From Spiroplasma syrphidicola EA-1 (lineage in GTDB: Bacteria; Bacillota_I; Bacilli_A; Mycoplasmatales; Mycoplasmataceae): a stretch of 64,000 nucleotides of DNA. The stretch lies in NCBI RefSeq assembly GCF_000400955.1, contig NC_021284.1:806001-870000 (forward strand), given 5' to 3'. A program made the translations under genes and the position numbers. Shown piece by piece: positions 1 to 10,149 of this stretch; the first letter of the stretch is position 1; each line of letters opens with the position of its first letter. The notes below the pieces were generated by a model. The model ran no database searches and was not told where the DNA came from. It worked only from the letters and a program-made list of their open reading frames with translations.

Positions 1-614
1 GTATTTTCAAATGGATTTTTACTTCCTACAATTGAACTATCAAAAGTTCTATGTTTTCTAGTTGAAAATCCTAAATAATTAAAATTCATTCCTTCATGTT
101 GTTCTGGGTTATAAAATGGTACATCTACACGAGTTTGTAATTTTACATTAGATCTATTATATTTTGCATCATTATCATTATTCGGTGACCAATCTAAAAT
201 TGAATTAACTGTTTTATAACTTTGAGCTTTACTTGTTATTCCAAAATCTGACGCAAAATTACCATTAGGCATAAATCCTTTATTCATTGGAGCCCCAGTC
301 ACAGCTTGTTTTTTAATTCCTTCTTTATATTGAAAGCCAGTACTAAATTTAGAATAATCTAAAAATCTACCAGAATTTAAAGCTTTAATTGACTGTCCAT
401 TTTGGCTAATATTTCCATCAACATTTATTCCAGCCGGGTTATTGTTTAGATCATATTTTAATCCGTCCCCATAATCTAAATCACTTCAATCAAAATCAGG
501 TAACGAATTTAAAAACCTATTTCCATTTTTATCACCAATATCACAAGCTACAACAGCCAAAGTCATTGCTCCTACTACTATAACAGAAGCTAATAAATTT
601 AATCTTTTTTTCAT
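1..614 (-). CDS. Lipoprotein resembling GH85 endo-beta-N-acetylglucosaminidase (3' end off window)
   Basis: The gene starts at 614 behind an AGGGA ribosome site and runs off the left edge. The N-terminus is a lipoprotein signal (MKKRLN, hydrophobic stretch, then 'LAVVAC'), so the mature protein should be lipid-anchored at Cys24 on the cell surface. From about residue 125 it reads 'ILDWSPNNDNDAKYNR' followed by 'SNVKLQTR' and later 'SSIVGSKNPF'. I remember this pattern at the start of GH85 catalytic domains, which cut the chitobiose core of N-glycans. The catalytic residues would lie beyond the window. It is the last gene of a four-gene operon with an ABC exporter. GH85 is an inference from a partial domain; a plain hypothetical lipoprotein remains possible. 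Confidence 0.6.
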
Positions 615-633
615 ATTATTATCCCTTCTAAAC

Positions 634-1485
634 TTAACTTTTTAATGAAAAAGTAAAATATTTAATATTTAAAAAAATAAATAAACCAATAAACGCAAAA
701 CTTGGAATAATAGTCTGTGCAATATTATTAAATGGCGGTCAATTAGAATTTGTAGGAAGAAAAATTTGTCCCATCCCTTCTGGATCAAAAACCTGATAAG
801 AAGTAAATAATAACATTGTTCAATTAGAATATTTTCAAGGATTAAAATAACCAACAACATTAAAAAATATTGAATTGGATTGAATTGGGGGAATTGCTAC
901 ATCGGAAAATATTAATAAAAATAAAAAAACTAGAAACATCACCCCAAAACAAGCATATTTATTTTTAAAAACTCCGGCTAACAAAACAAATATAAATGTA
1001 AGTAAAACCATTGATACAAAAGTTGTTAAAACAAAATATATTCACATAAAAGGTAAAATATTGTTAAATAATTCAGAATTTAAACCAATAATAGAAATCT
1101 TAGACATTCCATAATAAAGTAATAGGCCTAATATCGTATTTACCACATAAATTTCTGATGAAACAATTAGTAAGGCAATAAAAATATTAGCTTTACTATT
1201 ATTTTTTAAGTAGATCCTTCTTAAAAAAGAAGTTTCTTTTGCTTCATATGTAAAAATGCCAATATAAAAAGTTGAAAACAAAATCGTAATTGTAGAAAAA
1301 GCAAGCATTTCTGGTGGAGTTATTTTGTATATACTATATCTATTTCATAATCAATATACAAAAAAAGACACAATCAAAGGTAAAACAATAGCAATAATAT
1401 GAGTTCGTGGATTTTTAAAAATTGTTTTATTTAGCAATTTAAGTGAAGAATATTCTTCTTTAAATCATTGCTTATTTATTTTCAT
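634..1485 (-). CDS. ABC-2 type transporter permease
   Basis: A 283-residue membrane protein with about six hydrophobic segments and short charged loops, typical of ABC-2 exporter permeases. Four or more UGA codons read as Trp (for example 'FFVYWLWNRY'). Its start overlaps the end of the upstream ATPase gene by 14 bases, which indicates translational coupling, so the two proteins almost certainly form one transporter. The substrate is unknown. The flanking lipoproteins suggest a surface-related or peptide-export role. Confidence 0.8.
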
Positions 1486-2155
1486 TTTCAAAAAAATTCA
1501 CCAGCCTTTTTCGTACTGAACCATATTTTGTTAACATATCTTGCATTTTTACATCTTCAAATATAAAACCATCTTTTAAAATAATTATACGGTCACTTAA
1601 TATTTCAACTTCTTCAGGAATATGAGAAACAATAATTAATGATATTTTTTTCTCAGTTCTAAATTTATTGAAAAAATTAGTTAATTTTACTTGCATTTTT
1701 AAATCCAAACCAGTAATTAATTCATCTAAAATTAAAATTTTAGGTTCATTTACAACTGATAAAAAAGAATTAAATCTTTGTTTTTGTCCAGCTGATAAAG
1801 AATTAAGATCTTTTTTTAAGAGTAAATTTAATTCAAAAATATCTAGTAATTCTAAAACATAATTATCTTTTTCATAATTGTTACCTTTGTAAAAAATAAT
1901 TAGATCTTTTGGTGTTGTTCCAAGCGGTCATGAGCCATCTTGAAATTGAATACCAATATTAATATTTTTATCTGAATGAATTATTTTACCTGATGATGGT
2001 TTCAAACTTCCAGCAATCATTTCTACTAATGTAGTTTTTCCTGAACCATTAGCCCCTAAAATAGCAATTGATTCACCTTCCTGAATTTCTAAATTTATAT
2101 CTTTTAAAACTTGTATCTTACCAAAATATTTCGACACTTTTTCTAACTTAATCAT
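1472..2155 (-). CDS. ABC transporter ATP-binding protein
   Basis: A 227-residue nucleotide-binding subunit. Walker A 'GANGSGKTT' lies at residues 34-42, the signature reads 'LSAGQKQRF', Walker B reads 'ILILDELITGLD', and the switch histidine is in 'IIVSHIPEE'. It powers the permease encoded immediately downstream, with which it overlaps. Its ATG follows the stop codon of the preceding lipoprotein gene with no spacer (TAA at 2158-2156, ATG at 2155). All four genes of the group are therefore tightly coupled. Confidence 0.92.
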
Positions 2156-3175
2156 TTAATAACTAACCTCTTCTTTTTGTTTTAAATATTTGAAATCTAA
2201 TGTTAAATTTCATTCTTGTTTATTAATAAATAGTTTTAGTAAAGCTTTTCTATTTTGATAAATGAATTTATATTGTTTGCCATTTTCTTCTTTAATAATC
2301 TCTGAAGTCCCATCATCGCTTTGGGAAGAAATATCTAAATCTTGATAAGTTAATTTATTGTGAAATAAAACCCCTTTTTCAATAACCGCCTTTTGTAGAT
2401 CTTCTAAACTATAATCTTTTTTAATTTCCCCAATATTAATTGTTTTTTCCCCAGTTACAGCTCAATTATAAATATCTCAGGCAAAACCTCATAATTCAGG
2501 ATCTAATTGATCAATATTAATATAAGGATTAAAATTATTATCGTAATCTGGTCCTTCTCATCATTTTATAGTACCAGTTTGTTCATCATTATCTGGACCG
2601 ATAAAATCATAAAAATTTAAATTTATGCCAGTTTCATAAATAAAACCTGTATCTCATAAAATAATTTTAGCTCATTGATAAAATGGGAAAGAATGTCAAT
2701 AAACCATTCCTCATAAATTTAGCATTTCATTTTGATTTAATAAAATTTTTTCTTGCTTAATTTCGCTTATTGCACATTCAATAAAATATAATCGTAATGA
2801 ATAAAAAGCATAATTTTTCATTTCAATACTTTTAGCTACAGTTTGCGCTAAATAATTATCCATAACTTCATTAGGTACACCATAAGCATCATAGCCATCT
2901 TGCCCAGCATGTTCCTTATTTATGTCTTTGTATTTCAAATATTGCGAATAATAATAATCTTCAAATTTGTGAATAATGATTCCTTGATTTTGGGCAATTT
3001 TTTCTTGAGAATTAGTATAAAATTGTTCTCATATTGACAAAAACTTTTCATTCATTGGTGGTCAGCCATGTTGAGGTTCAAAACTATTGTTTTGACAAGA
3101 AATTACTTGAGTAACAGATGTGATAGTCATAGTTGATAAAATTACAGAGGATAAAATAGTAAGTAATTTTTTCAT
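2156..3175 (-). CDS. Lipoprotein of unknown function
   Basis: A 339-residue protein with a lipoprotein signal peptide ending in 'VTQVISC', so it should be anchored outside the membrane. The mature part is rich in aromatic residues (many UGA-coded Trp, Tyr, Phe) and acidic residues. I recognise no domain. It is the first gene of the operon with the ABC transporter and the GH85-like lipoprotein. Plausible roles are a substrate-binding or accessory subunit of the exporter, but nothing in the sequence proves this. Confidence 0.85.
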
Positions 3176-3208
3176 AACACTTAACCTTCCTTATTTCAAA
3201 CTTTTTTC

Positions 3209-3238
3209 ATTATATCACAACAAAAAAAAAAAAAAAAA
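3209..3238 (-). promoter_or_regulatory. Promoter with extended -10 and adjacent 17-nt homopolymer
   Basis: On the minus strand a perfect TATAAT lies at 3214-3209, preceded by TGTGA, giving a likely transcript start near 3202. Directly upstream, at 3238-3222, is an uninterrupted run of 17 T (A on the plus strand) that covers the -35 position and spacer. The promoter drives the lipoprotein/ABC operon. Homopolymers in this position switch vlp lipoprotein promoters in Mycoplasma hyorhinis (established for that species); the same role here is inference. Confidence 0.6.
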
Positions 3239-3333
3239 CCGCTTAAGACAAAAAATATCATAAATTTTTTATAAAAGTTAATTATCTTTATATTATTTTT
3301 GGTAAATTTGGTTAGCATTAGTCCTTTTTACAT

Positions 3334-3357
3334 AAAAAAATGGCCTCCTGAGCCATT
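3334..3357 (-). terminator. Rho-independent terminator of the 3374-4243 gene
   Basis: On the minus strand an AATGGC/GCCATT stem with a 7-nt loop (3357-3339) is followed by seven T. It sits 17 bases beyond the stop codon of the membrane protein gene. Confidence 0.85.
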
Positions 3358-3373
3358 CTCTTATTCTAATTAC

Positions 3374-4243
3374 CTAAACATATATCCCATAGCGATCAAT
3401 TAGCTGACGACTTCGTTGTTCTAAAACAATGAATAAAATTGCACTAATTGTATACTTTCCAACAAAGATTCCAAAGAAAATTCCGATAAAAATTAACGTA
3501 TTTTTCCATGAAGCAAATATTGGTGATAAATCATTACTTTCACTATGTTCATGATAAAGTCCCTTATCAAGAGGTAAACTCCCAACCAGGTGCCCCCCAG
3601 CCTCAGTGTGAGCCTCAAAGCCCCCAGCGCCAGTACTTAATAATATTTTCGCAACAATTAAAACAGCTAAAGCCTCAACAATTGCACATAATGGTACAAC
3701 TAAACTAAATGCTAAAATTTTTTTTCAAAATTTAACTTTAACAATACGGTGATGATGATCATGTGATGTTTTTGTTAAATGTGGATCATGAATGTTATGA
3801 TCTTCAACATTTTCCTCAACAAATTCCTTACGATATGCACTAAAGACAATATAGTAAATAAATCAAGTAATAAATATTACTAAAATATTTGATAACATAA
3901 AGAACGCCATTTCTAACCAAGAATGATGTCCATCAACTAAATTATGTAATCATGGTAATGCAATTCCATCCAATAACGCAAATCATAATCCGATAATGGC
4001 AATTGAATAAATTAGCACTAACGTGTCAAAAAAGCGCACCCCAAATGTCGCCCCTCATGGCATTGGAATATCAAAAATTTCTAATAAACTTAAACCAACA
4101 GCAATTGCTAGAAAAACCCCAGCAAGCGTGATTTTAAAAACTAAACTTTTTTGATTATACAATTCTTTTTTAAAAATTGATTCTTTAACACGGTTTCAAA
4201 GTAAATCTTGTTTTACTTTAATTTCAGGCTCTTTTTTTTCCAT
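3374..4243 (-). CDS. Membrane protein, possible ECF-type (MPN527-like) transporter subunit
   Basis: A 289-residue polytopic protein with a strong GGAGGA ribosome site. Five or six hydrophobic segments are visible. The first half has the pattern of the Mollicute MPN527-type putative ECF subunits (a 'PMPWGATFGVRFFD' loop, then 'GLWFALLDG' and 'WLHNLVDGHHS'). A cytosolic or external loop near residue 160 is strikingly histidine-rich ('DHNIHDPHLTKTSHDHHH'), and a second loop contains 'EAHTEAGGHLVG' and 'YHEHSES'. This suggests metal binding. The family assignment rests on memory of the pattern; the substrate is unknown. Confidence 0.55.
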
Positions 4244-4308
4244 TAATATTTCCTCCAATTATTTATAAAAATTATAATTTATTTAGTAGTAACAGTCAAC
4301 CTTTTTTG

Positions 4309-4340
4309 AAAAAAAAAAAAAAAAGTTATGACTTCATAAC
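4309..4340 (-). terminator. Terminator at the 3' end of rnpB
   Basis: On the minus strand GTTATGA/TCATAAC (4340-4325) is followed by 16 T (4324-4309). The 3' arm also pairs with the 5' end of the RNase P RNA as helix P1, so this hairpin and P1 are alternatives. Confidence 0.75.
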
Positions 4341-4708
4341 CCACGTTCTGTTTTTTTATTCTTACGAATAAAAACACTAGTTATTTATCTATTAAAAGTC
4401 TCCTTTTAATTCTTGTATTTCTTCTGAATTAAAAATACAAAAGTCCCTTACCAATATTTAGGTTTCTCGCTTGTGGGGTTTACCCGTTCCATCTCCCTAA
4501 ATTTCTTTAGTTCCTCGTTTCTGTGGCACTTTTACAGAAAATATCCATATTACATTGTAACTTAGGAATCTTTTCAGCCGTCATAAGAAAGTTCTTATGC
4601 TTAATCTTATTTTTTCGATTAACACAAACACTACAATCATCCCAGATTGTGCGAGCGTGGAGTTTCCTCTACTATTTGATATAGCAGCAACTAGTTCGGC
4701 CATAACAA
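4323..4708 (-). ncRNA. rnpB: RNase P RNA (type B)
   Basis: The catalytic RNA of RNase P, which removes the 5' leader of tRNA precursors. On the minus strand, universally conserved pieces occur in order: 'GAGGAAACTCCACGCTCGCA' (near 4670-4640), 'GTGCCACAGAAACGAGG', 'GGAACGGGTAAACCCC', 'AAGCGAGAAACC', and 'ACAGAACGTGGGTTAT' at the 3' end. The 5' GTTATG pairs with the 3' CATAAC as helix P1, which sets the ends to within a few bases. The length, about 386 nt, fits the Bacillus type B class. Confidence 0.93.
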
Positions 4709-4755
4709 TATTATTATACTATTAAATCGCTAATTTTAATATTGTTGCAAAAGAA

Positions 4756-4781
4756 AAATCACTGTTATTTAACAGTGATTT
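4756..4781 (-). terminator. Terminator downstream of the Pr6Pr-like gene
   Basis: An 11-bp stem AAATCACTGTT/AACAGTGATTT with a four-base loop, flanked by A and T runs, lies 13 bases after the stop codon at 4794. It also precedes rnpB. Confidence 0.85.
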
Positions 4782-4793
4782 TTTGGTAAATAA

Positions 4794-5636
4794 TTATTTA
4801 CTTGCTGGCGTTAATTGTTTTTTCTTATTTAAACGGTTGAAAGCAAAATTATATAATGTTGCAAAGCCTAAAATCATTGCTAATAAGACAAAAACAACAA
4901 TAATAAATCAAGCATATCCTGGTAACCCTAAAATTTTTGGGGCTGTTACTTGTAAAAAGAAGTATGGATATGCAGTTGAAACTAGTTTACCACTAAATTC
5001 TCTCAACAACCCACGGATAATAGCATATACACCATAAACTACAACATAGATAACATAATTACCGTAGTATTTTTTGATAAATTGTTTATTTGAAACTAAG
5101 TTATCTTTTTTCAAGAAGAAAATCACATAGATAATACATAGCATTGGAACAATAAAGTGTAAGAAGGTTTGAATTACTCAGCTAAATGCACTTAAAGCTG
5201 ATCCTTTTCCACTTCCACTATTTGCTATTCCAACTGGTAATAAAACCAAGTTATAAACAATACATGTAATTGAAATATAAACGGCAACAGCTAAACTAAA
5301 GTATGGTTTTAAAAATTTATGTACCCCTTCTTTAGTATGTCAGATTGCGGCAAAAATAAATCATAATACTACTAAAATGTTAGTTTGAATTGTAAAAAAT
5401 GATAAGAAAAAGACCGTATAACCTGCATAATCTCAGTGAAGATTACCTTGGGCATCATACAGCGCCCAAACATAAACTTTATCTGTTGAACCTTCCGGAA
5501 TTCTTCAAACATTTGAAATATTGACCATTCCATTAATATATTCACCTAAAATGGCAAATAGCCCAATAAAAATTGCAGCAATTTTAAATCAAAATCGTCA
5601 ATCTTTAATGTATAAGTTACGTTGTTTTAATGACAT
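4794..5636 (-). CDS. Pr6Pr-like integral membrane protein
   Basis: A 280-residue protein with six or seven hydrophobic segments. Motifs such as 'FFTIQTNILVVLWFIFAA', a central 'FLHFIVPMLCIIYVIFF', and a late 'GVYAIIRG' resemble the Pr6Pr (FAR-17a/AIG1-like) membrane family annotated in many Spiroplasma and Lactobacillales. Function is unknown; a lipid-related role has been suggested for distant eukaryotic relatives only. It has its own terminator and is probably monocistronic. Confidence 0.6.
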
Positions 5637-5676
5637 AAAATATATTCCTCTCTTAAATTAATCCAAATATTGAAAA

Positions 5677-6003
5677 TTAGTCATTTTTTAATTTACCTTC
5701 TAAATTATGAATCCGTTTAATTAAATCTGCTTTTGAAAAACCTTCCTCTTCTAGACGCGCTTTTTGGGCTTTTGTTTCATCTAGTTGGGCTTTTAAAACA
5801 TCATTTTTATCTTGGAGATCATTAATCTGTTGGCGAAGGTATTTAATTTCCTTATTGAAGTCATTAGTAATTGCTTCAAACATTTGATAATCAACAGCTA
5901 CCATATCTAAAAAAACATCGACTTCATGGGGATCATATCCCTGATAATCAACTTGAAATTCTTTATTGACAACATCAACTGCTCTTAATTTAATTGTTTT
6001 CAC
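5677..6003 (-). CDS. DivIVA/GpsB-type coiled-coil protein
   Basis: A 108-residue cytosolic protein. Residues 1-45 match the DivIVA lipid-binding head ('FQVDYQGYDPHEVDVFLD'). Residues 55-105 are heptad-rich coiled coil with many K, E and Q. Full DivIVA is longer, so this is closer in size to GpsB. The family senses membrane curvature or adapts division proteins. It is divergent from recU, with 20 bases between their starts. Confidence 0.85.
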   Translation of the reverse strand: MKTIKLRAVDVVNKEFQVDYQGYDPHEVDVFLDMVAVDYQMFEAITNDFNKEIKYLRQQINDLQDKNDVLKAQLDETKAQKARLEEEGFSKADLIKRIHNLEGKLKND

Positions 6004-6023
6004 TACTAATTCACCTCTTTTAA

Positions 6024-6578
6024 ATGATAAGGAAAAATAAAATTCTAATGGTAATAATAGATTGGAAAGGAAGTGAAATTATTCACCTAACTGCCAATCG
6101 GGGTATGTTTCTTGAAACACTAATTAATTATACCATCAATGAATATAAAAGCAAAAATATTGCATTATTTAATAAAAGGCCCGTAAACATTATTCCTTTA
6201 GTAAAAAATGGGGCCATAATTGAAAAAGGGTATTTTAAAGAAAAGTCAACTTGTGACTACTATGGGTTATTTCGGGGAACATATGTTGAATTTGAAGCAA
6301 AAGAAACTTTTAAAGAAAAATTTAACCTAGCATTATTAAAAAAACATCAACTAGAACAATTATTTTCAGTAACTGCTCATGGTGGGATTAGTTTTATTGT
6401 TGTTTATTTTCATCTTTATCATCGTTTTTTTCTTTTATATAGCGAAGAAATAAAAAAATGACTAGCTACAATAAAATCACGACAAATGCCAATCACTTAT
6501 TTTGAACAATATGGTCATGAACTATTTATTACTTATCCCTATATTCTAGATTTTTACCAGCATTTAATTATCAAGTAG
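6024..6578 (+). CDS. recU: Holliday junction resolvase RecU
   Basis: A 184-residue RecU homologue that resolves four-way DNA junctions during recombinational repair. Conserved blocks are 'NRGMFLETLINYTINEY', 'KSTCDYYGLFRGTYVEFEAK' (active-site D, E and K) and 'HGGISFIVVYF'. The start is uncertain: ATG at 6024 or 6048 are both weakly supported, and Bacillus RecU aligns from about 'NRGM'. The 3' end overlaps the convergent dnaD-like gene by 15 bases. In Bacillus recU and dnaD are also near neighbours. Confidence 0.92.
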
Positions 6579-7127
6579 TCAATTATATTTAGTTAAAGAT
6601 TTTGGTTTAGTTTTAATATAATCTTCAATTAATTTCAATAATTCTTTGAAAACAAGTTTTTTACCTTGATAGTTATTTAGAATTAATGTTAATTGGAAAT
6701 CAGAAATTTCATCATTAAGATATTTATTTAAAACAATTTTTTCGTCATTTGTTAATGGGTTTTGTAATAACACATCAACTTGTTGATACAAAAATTGTTT
6801 TTCTAAATTCGTTTCATTGTTTTCAATAATAATCATAATTTTTTTAAAAATTGGTGACAAATCCATTTCCAGGGCCCCTTTTTTCATTGTGATATTAATA
6901 AAACCTTGTTGTTTTAGCTCATCCAACATTGCTTTCGCTTGTGTTTCAGTAAAATTTGAATGATTTGAAATTTCTAATGGTGTAATAAACCTTTTATCAG
7001 AAGAAGAACAGTTCATTATTAACATAATTAATACTAACTGTTCTTCTGATAAACTTATTAACTTGTAATGATTCAATAAAAATCTTCACTTATTGATACT
7101 ACCATTATTAAATAAAATATTTAACAT
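6564..7127 (-). CDS. dnaD: DnaD-like primosomal protein
   Basis: A 187-residue protein. Residues 25-75 form a winged-helix region ('FITPLEISNHSNFTETQAKA', 'LKQQGFINI') like the DnaD N-terminus, which helps load the replicative helicase. The C-terminal half is weaker and only loosely like the DnaD C-terminal domain. A UGA near the start and another near the end are read as Trp, which extends the frame on both sides. Proximity to recU, as in Bacilli, supports the call. Confidence 0.65.
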
Positions 7128-7152
7128 AGATTATTTATTTAATTAAATGATC

Positions 7153-7425
7153 CTAGTTTAAAGCATCTTTTAATTGTTTTGCTGGTTTAAATTTAGCTGC
7201 TTTTGATGCTGCAATTTTAATTGTTTCACCAGTAGCTGGGTTTCTTCCTTCTCTTGCTGCACGTGCTGTAACTGAGAATTTTCCAAATCCAGCAATAGCA
7301 ACTTCGTTCCCTTTTACTAAATTTGCTGAAATTTTATCAAAGATAAAATCTACGATTTCAGCTGATTCAACTTTAGTTTTGTTAAATTGTCCTGCTAATA
7401 ATTCTACTAATTCTTTTTTTGACAT
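7153..7425 (-). CDS. hup: HU family DNA-binding protein
   Basis: A 90-residue histone-like protein that bends and compacts DNA as a dimer. It begins 'MSKKELVELLAGQF' and carries the signature 'GFGKFSVTARAAREGRNP' with the intercalating Pro, ending in a basic helix. The start at 7425 is chosen for its GAGGTG ribosome site; a longer frame upstream lacks one. Confidence 0.97.
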   Translation of the reverse strand: MSKKELVELLAGQFNKTKVESAEIVDFIFDKISANLVKGNEVAIAGFGKFSVTARAAREGRNPATGETIKIAASKAAKFKPAKQLKDALN

Positions 7426-7535
7426 ATTTACACCTCTTCTAATTAAACCCATTTCATTAGGTTTATCGTTATTTTACTCTATTTTATTGAAAAAGTATAT
7501 AAAAACAAGGAAAAAAGTCCGAAATATCGCATAAT

Positions 7536-7560
7536 AAAACCCTTATTTTATAAGGGTTTT
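7536..7560 (-). terminator. Terminator of the aldose epimerase/deoC operon
   Basis: A 10-bp stem AAAACCCTTA/TAAGGGTTTT with a 5-nt loop and T run on either strand, 64 bases past the stop at 7624. Confidence 0.85.
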
Positions 7561-7623
7561 ATTAAAAATATTAATTTTTTTTTAAAAAAATATAAATAAT
7601 TTTCGTTAGAAACATTAAACTGA

Positions 7624-8460
7624 CTATTTTTTAATTGTAATAACTAACTGATAAGTTTTATTTTCTTGTCGTTTTAAATGATTAATTCATGGTTTTTCAT
7701 CGAATGGGGTTGTGGCAAAATTATAATCATCATGATGGCCATCTCATGGCTCAACACAAATAAATTCAGCCCCATTATCAACTTTTCAAAGTAATAAATT
7801 TGGGTAATTTTTAACGACAATTTCAAGTTCACGTAAGTCATCTTCAATCTTAACAGTTGTTAATTTGTGGCCAAAAACCGCATAACACTGACCTTGATCA
7901 AAATCATGGCTTTTAATGTCAAATTCTGTAAGAACTTCCCCAACTAATTCTTTTCCTAAAAATTGGCCCCCTGGAATTTCCATTACTTGGGATGACTGAT
8001 CAAAAATAACCTTCCCAACATTTGGATTTACTTTAAAAGCAGGGTGTCAGCCAAAATTATATGGTAAATCATCATTACTTAAATTTATCACTTCGACAGT
8101 ATTAATTAAGCCAGTTGTTGTTAATTCATAAGTGACTTTTAAACAGAAGCGAAAAGGATAAATTGCTAAAAAATCATCGCCATCGTATTTAACAACTAAT
8201 TTTGTTGCACTATGTTCAAGTAATTCTCACTTTGTAATTGAACGAAAAAATCCATGACCTGTCATTTTATAGACTTGATTGCGATACCAATATTGGTCAT
8301 CAATTAATTTTCCAACAATTGGAAAACAAATTGGTCATGATTTTTTTCAACTACTGTTTTGTTGATAAATATATTCCTGCCCATTTTTTGTCAACGAAAT
8401 TAGTTCAAAAGGTTCTTGGGCAATTTTTGCTTGTAATTCGCCATTTTCTAAAAGATACAT
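7624..8460 (-). CDS. Aldose 1-epimerase family protein
   Basis: A 278-residue protein of the galactose mutarotase/LacX type, which interconverts alpha and beta anomers of sugars. The two catalytic-region histidines are visible in 'MTGHGFFR' (about residue 66) and 'NFGWHPAFK' (about 148), and the late acidic motif is in 'EFICVEPWDGH'. It lies 15 bases downstream of deoC and likely shares its transcript, so a role in handling imported sugars or deoxyribose is plausible. Confidence 0.88.
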
Positions 8461-8475
8461 TTTATTATTTCCTTT

Positions 8476-9138
8476 CTAATAACCATCATTGTGCTGTTGA
8501 TTTTGCACAATTGCGACTCCTCCACTTGTTCCAATTCGACTTGCACCAGCGGCAATCATTTCTAGAGCATCGTTTTTCGTACGAACTCCCCCAGCCGCTT
8601 TAACTTTAATCTGATCGCCAACCGTTGTAGCCATTAGTTTAACATCTTCAACTGTTGCCCCACCTTTATTAAAGCCAGTTGAGGTTTTAACAAAATCAGC
8701 TCCAGCTTGTAAAACTATTTGAGAAGCTAAAACAATTTCTTCTTTTGTTAATAAACATGTTTCAATAATAACTTTTAAAACATTATTTTTTAACACTGCT
8801 TTACAAGCGGCAATATCTGCTTGCACAAGATCAAAGTCTTGTGATTTAAAAGCACTAATATTCATTACCATGTCAATTTCGTCAGCCCCATTTTCGAGCG
8901 CATTCGTAATTTCAAAAACTTTTGTTGGCGTTGTATTAGCTCCTAAAGGGAAACCAATTACAGTACAAACTTTAACATCACTATTTTTTAATAATGTAGA
9001 TGCTAACTTAACATATGTTGGATTAATACAAACCGAAGCAAAATCAAATTTCAATGCCTCTTCACATAAAATAGTAATTTCCTTTGTTGTTGCTTCTGGT
9101 TTAAGTAGGGTGTGATCAATATATTTATTTAATTTCAT
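8476..9138 (-). CDS. deoC: Deoxyribose-phosphate aldolase
   Basis: A 220-residue DeoC, which splits 2-deoxyribose-5-phosphate into acetaldehyde and glyceraldehyde-3-phosphate. The Schiff-base lysine is in 'DFVKTSTGF'; '[10 protein letters not shown]' and '[11 protein letters not shown]' are also conserved. The start is at 9138 (GGAGAA site) and overlaps the oxidoreductase gene by 14 bases. It allows nucleosides to serve as carbon sources. Confidence 0.97.
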   Translation of the reverse strand: MKLNKYIDHTLLKPEATTKEITILCEEALKFDFASVCINPTYVKLASTLLKNSDVKVCTVIGFPLGANTTPTKVFEITNALENGADEIDMVMNISAFKSQDFDLVQADIAACKAVLKNNVLKVIIETCLLTKEEIVLASQIVLQAGADFVKTSTGFNKGGATVEDVKLMATTVGDQIKVKAAGGVRTKNDALEMIAAGASRIGTSGGVAIVQNQQHNDGY

Positions 9139-10120
9139 CAATAAATTCTCCTTGCTGATTTTGATTACGGTCAATCGCTTCCAATGCGCCAATTGCATTA
9201 ATTGTTAAATCTAATAACCGTTCCATTTCTGTAAAATTATTACTATTAATAAGATCAAGAAAGACATTTAATTCATATGTCATTCTATTAGGATTTGTAG
9301 ATGTAGCTGTTAACTGTTGTTCATCATCTTCTTCACGGCGATGGAGTACTAAGTTATCAATACTAGTTAAATTATTAAAAGTAATTGTATAGTCATAACT
9401 TAAAATTTCACTTTCACTTTTACCATTTGTGGCTTTCGAACAAACAATACTTGTAAAAATATTATTTTGGTGACGTAATAGGACAATATTATTAATATCA
9501 ACCCCATTTTTTAACTTATGACTCATTGCTTTAACTTCTTTAATCGGACCAAATAAAGCCCCTGCTAATTCAACAGGATAAATTAAGGCATCGTATAATG
9601 AACCCCGTCCTAATATTTCATCAAAAACTGATGGATATTCATCATTTAAGACATCTTTCATCCGACTTGAATATTTATTCCAGTTAAAATTAGCCAAAAA
9701 TGGCTTTATTTCATCAACCGTTTTTTTCAAGATTTGAAACTCTGGTAAATGAATTGGTTTAAAAGCTTCCATTAAAATAACATTATTCATTAAAGCAATA
9801 TTTTTTAGATCAATAACTTCGCTTTGGCAAAAAGCGGCTGGTTTTTCTAGTAAAACATGCTTTTGTTGTTGTAAAAAATATTTGGCTTGCTGATAATGTA
9901 GTCCATTTGGTGAGGCGATGTAAATTATATCAATGTAATCAAGCATTTCCTCAAAATTATCAACCATCCGGACTTGTAAATTATTTTTTAAACTAAAAAT
10001 TTTTGCTTTATCTAAACTACGAGAATAAAGACAAGTAATTTCCACTTCCTTATTTTCTCGGCAGGCATTAATAAATTCACTAACAATCATCCCAGTTCCA
10101 ATTGTGCCAATTCTTAACAT
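9125..10120 (-). CDS. Gfo/Idh/MocA family oxidoreductase
   Basis: A 331-residue NAD(P)-dependent dehydrogenase. The Rossmann glycine motif 'IGTIGTGMI' is at residues 4-12, and the family motif 'LLEKPAAF' (the usual EKP) is at about 90. The substrate, probably a sugar or polyol derivative, cannot be read from sequence. It is coupled by overlap to deoC. Confidence 0.92.
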   Translation of the reverse strand: MLRIGTIGTGMIVSEFINACRENKEVEITCLYSRSLDKAKIFSLKNNLQVRMVDNFEEMLDYIDIIYIASPNGLHYQQAKYFLQQQKHVLLEKPAAFCQSEVIDLKNIALMNNVILMEAFKPIHLPEFQILKKTVDEIKPFLANFNWNKYSSRMKDVLNDEYPSVFDEILGRGSLYDALIYPVELAGALFGPIKEVKAMSHKLKNGVDINNIVLLRHQNNIFTSIVCSKATNGKSESEILSYDYTITFNNLTSIDNLVLHRREEDDEQQLTATSTNPNRMTYELNVFLDLINSNNFTEMERLLDLTINAIGALEAIDRNQNQQGEFIDEIK

Positions 10121-10149
10121 TTTATCACCTCAAATAATCCTGGTATATC

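Noticed and set aside
3222-3238. Terminator T-run
   Set aside because: No stem precedes the run on either strand; its place next to a TATAAT box fits a promoter element better.
8238-8603. Plus-strand 121-codon ORF over deoC and the epimerase gene
   Set aside because: It is antisense to two well-supported enzymes and has no ribosome site or recognisable protein features.
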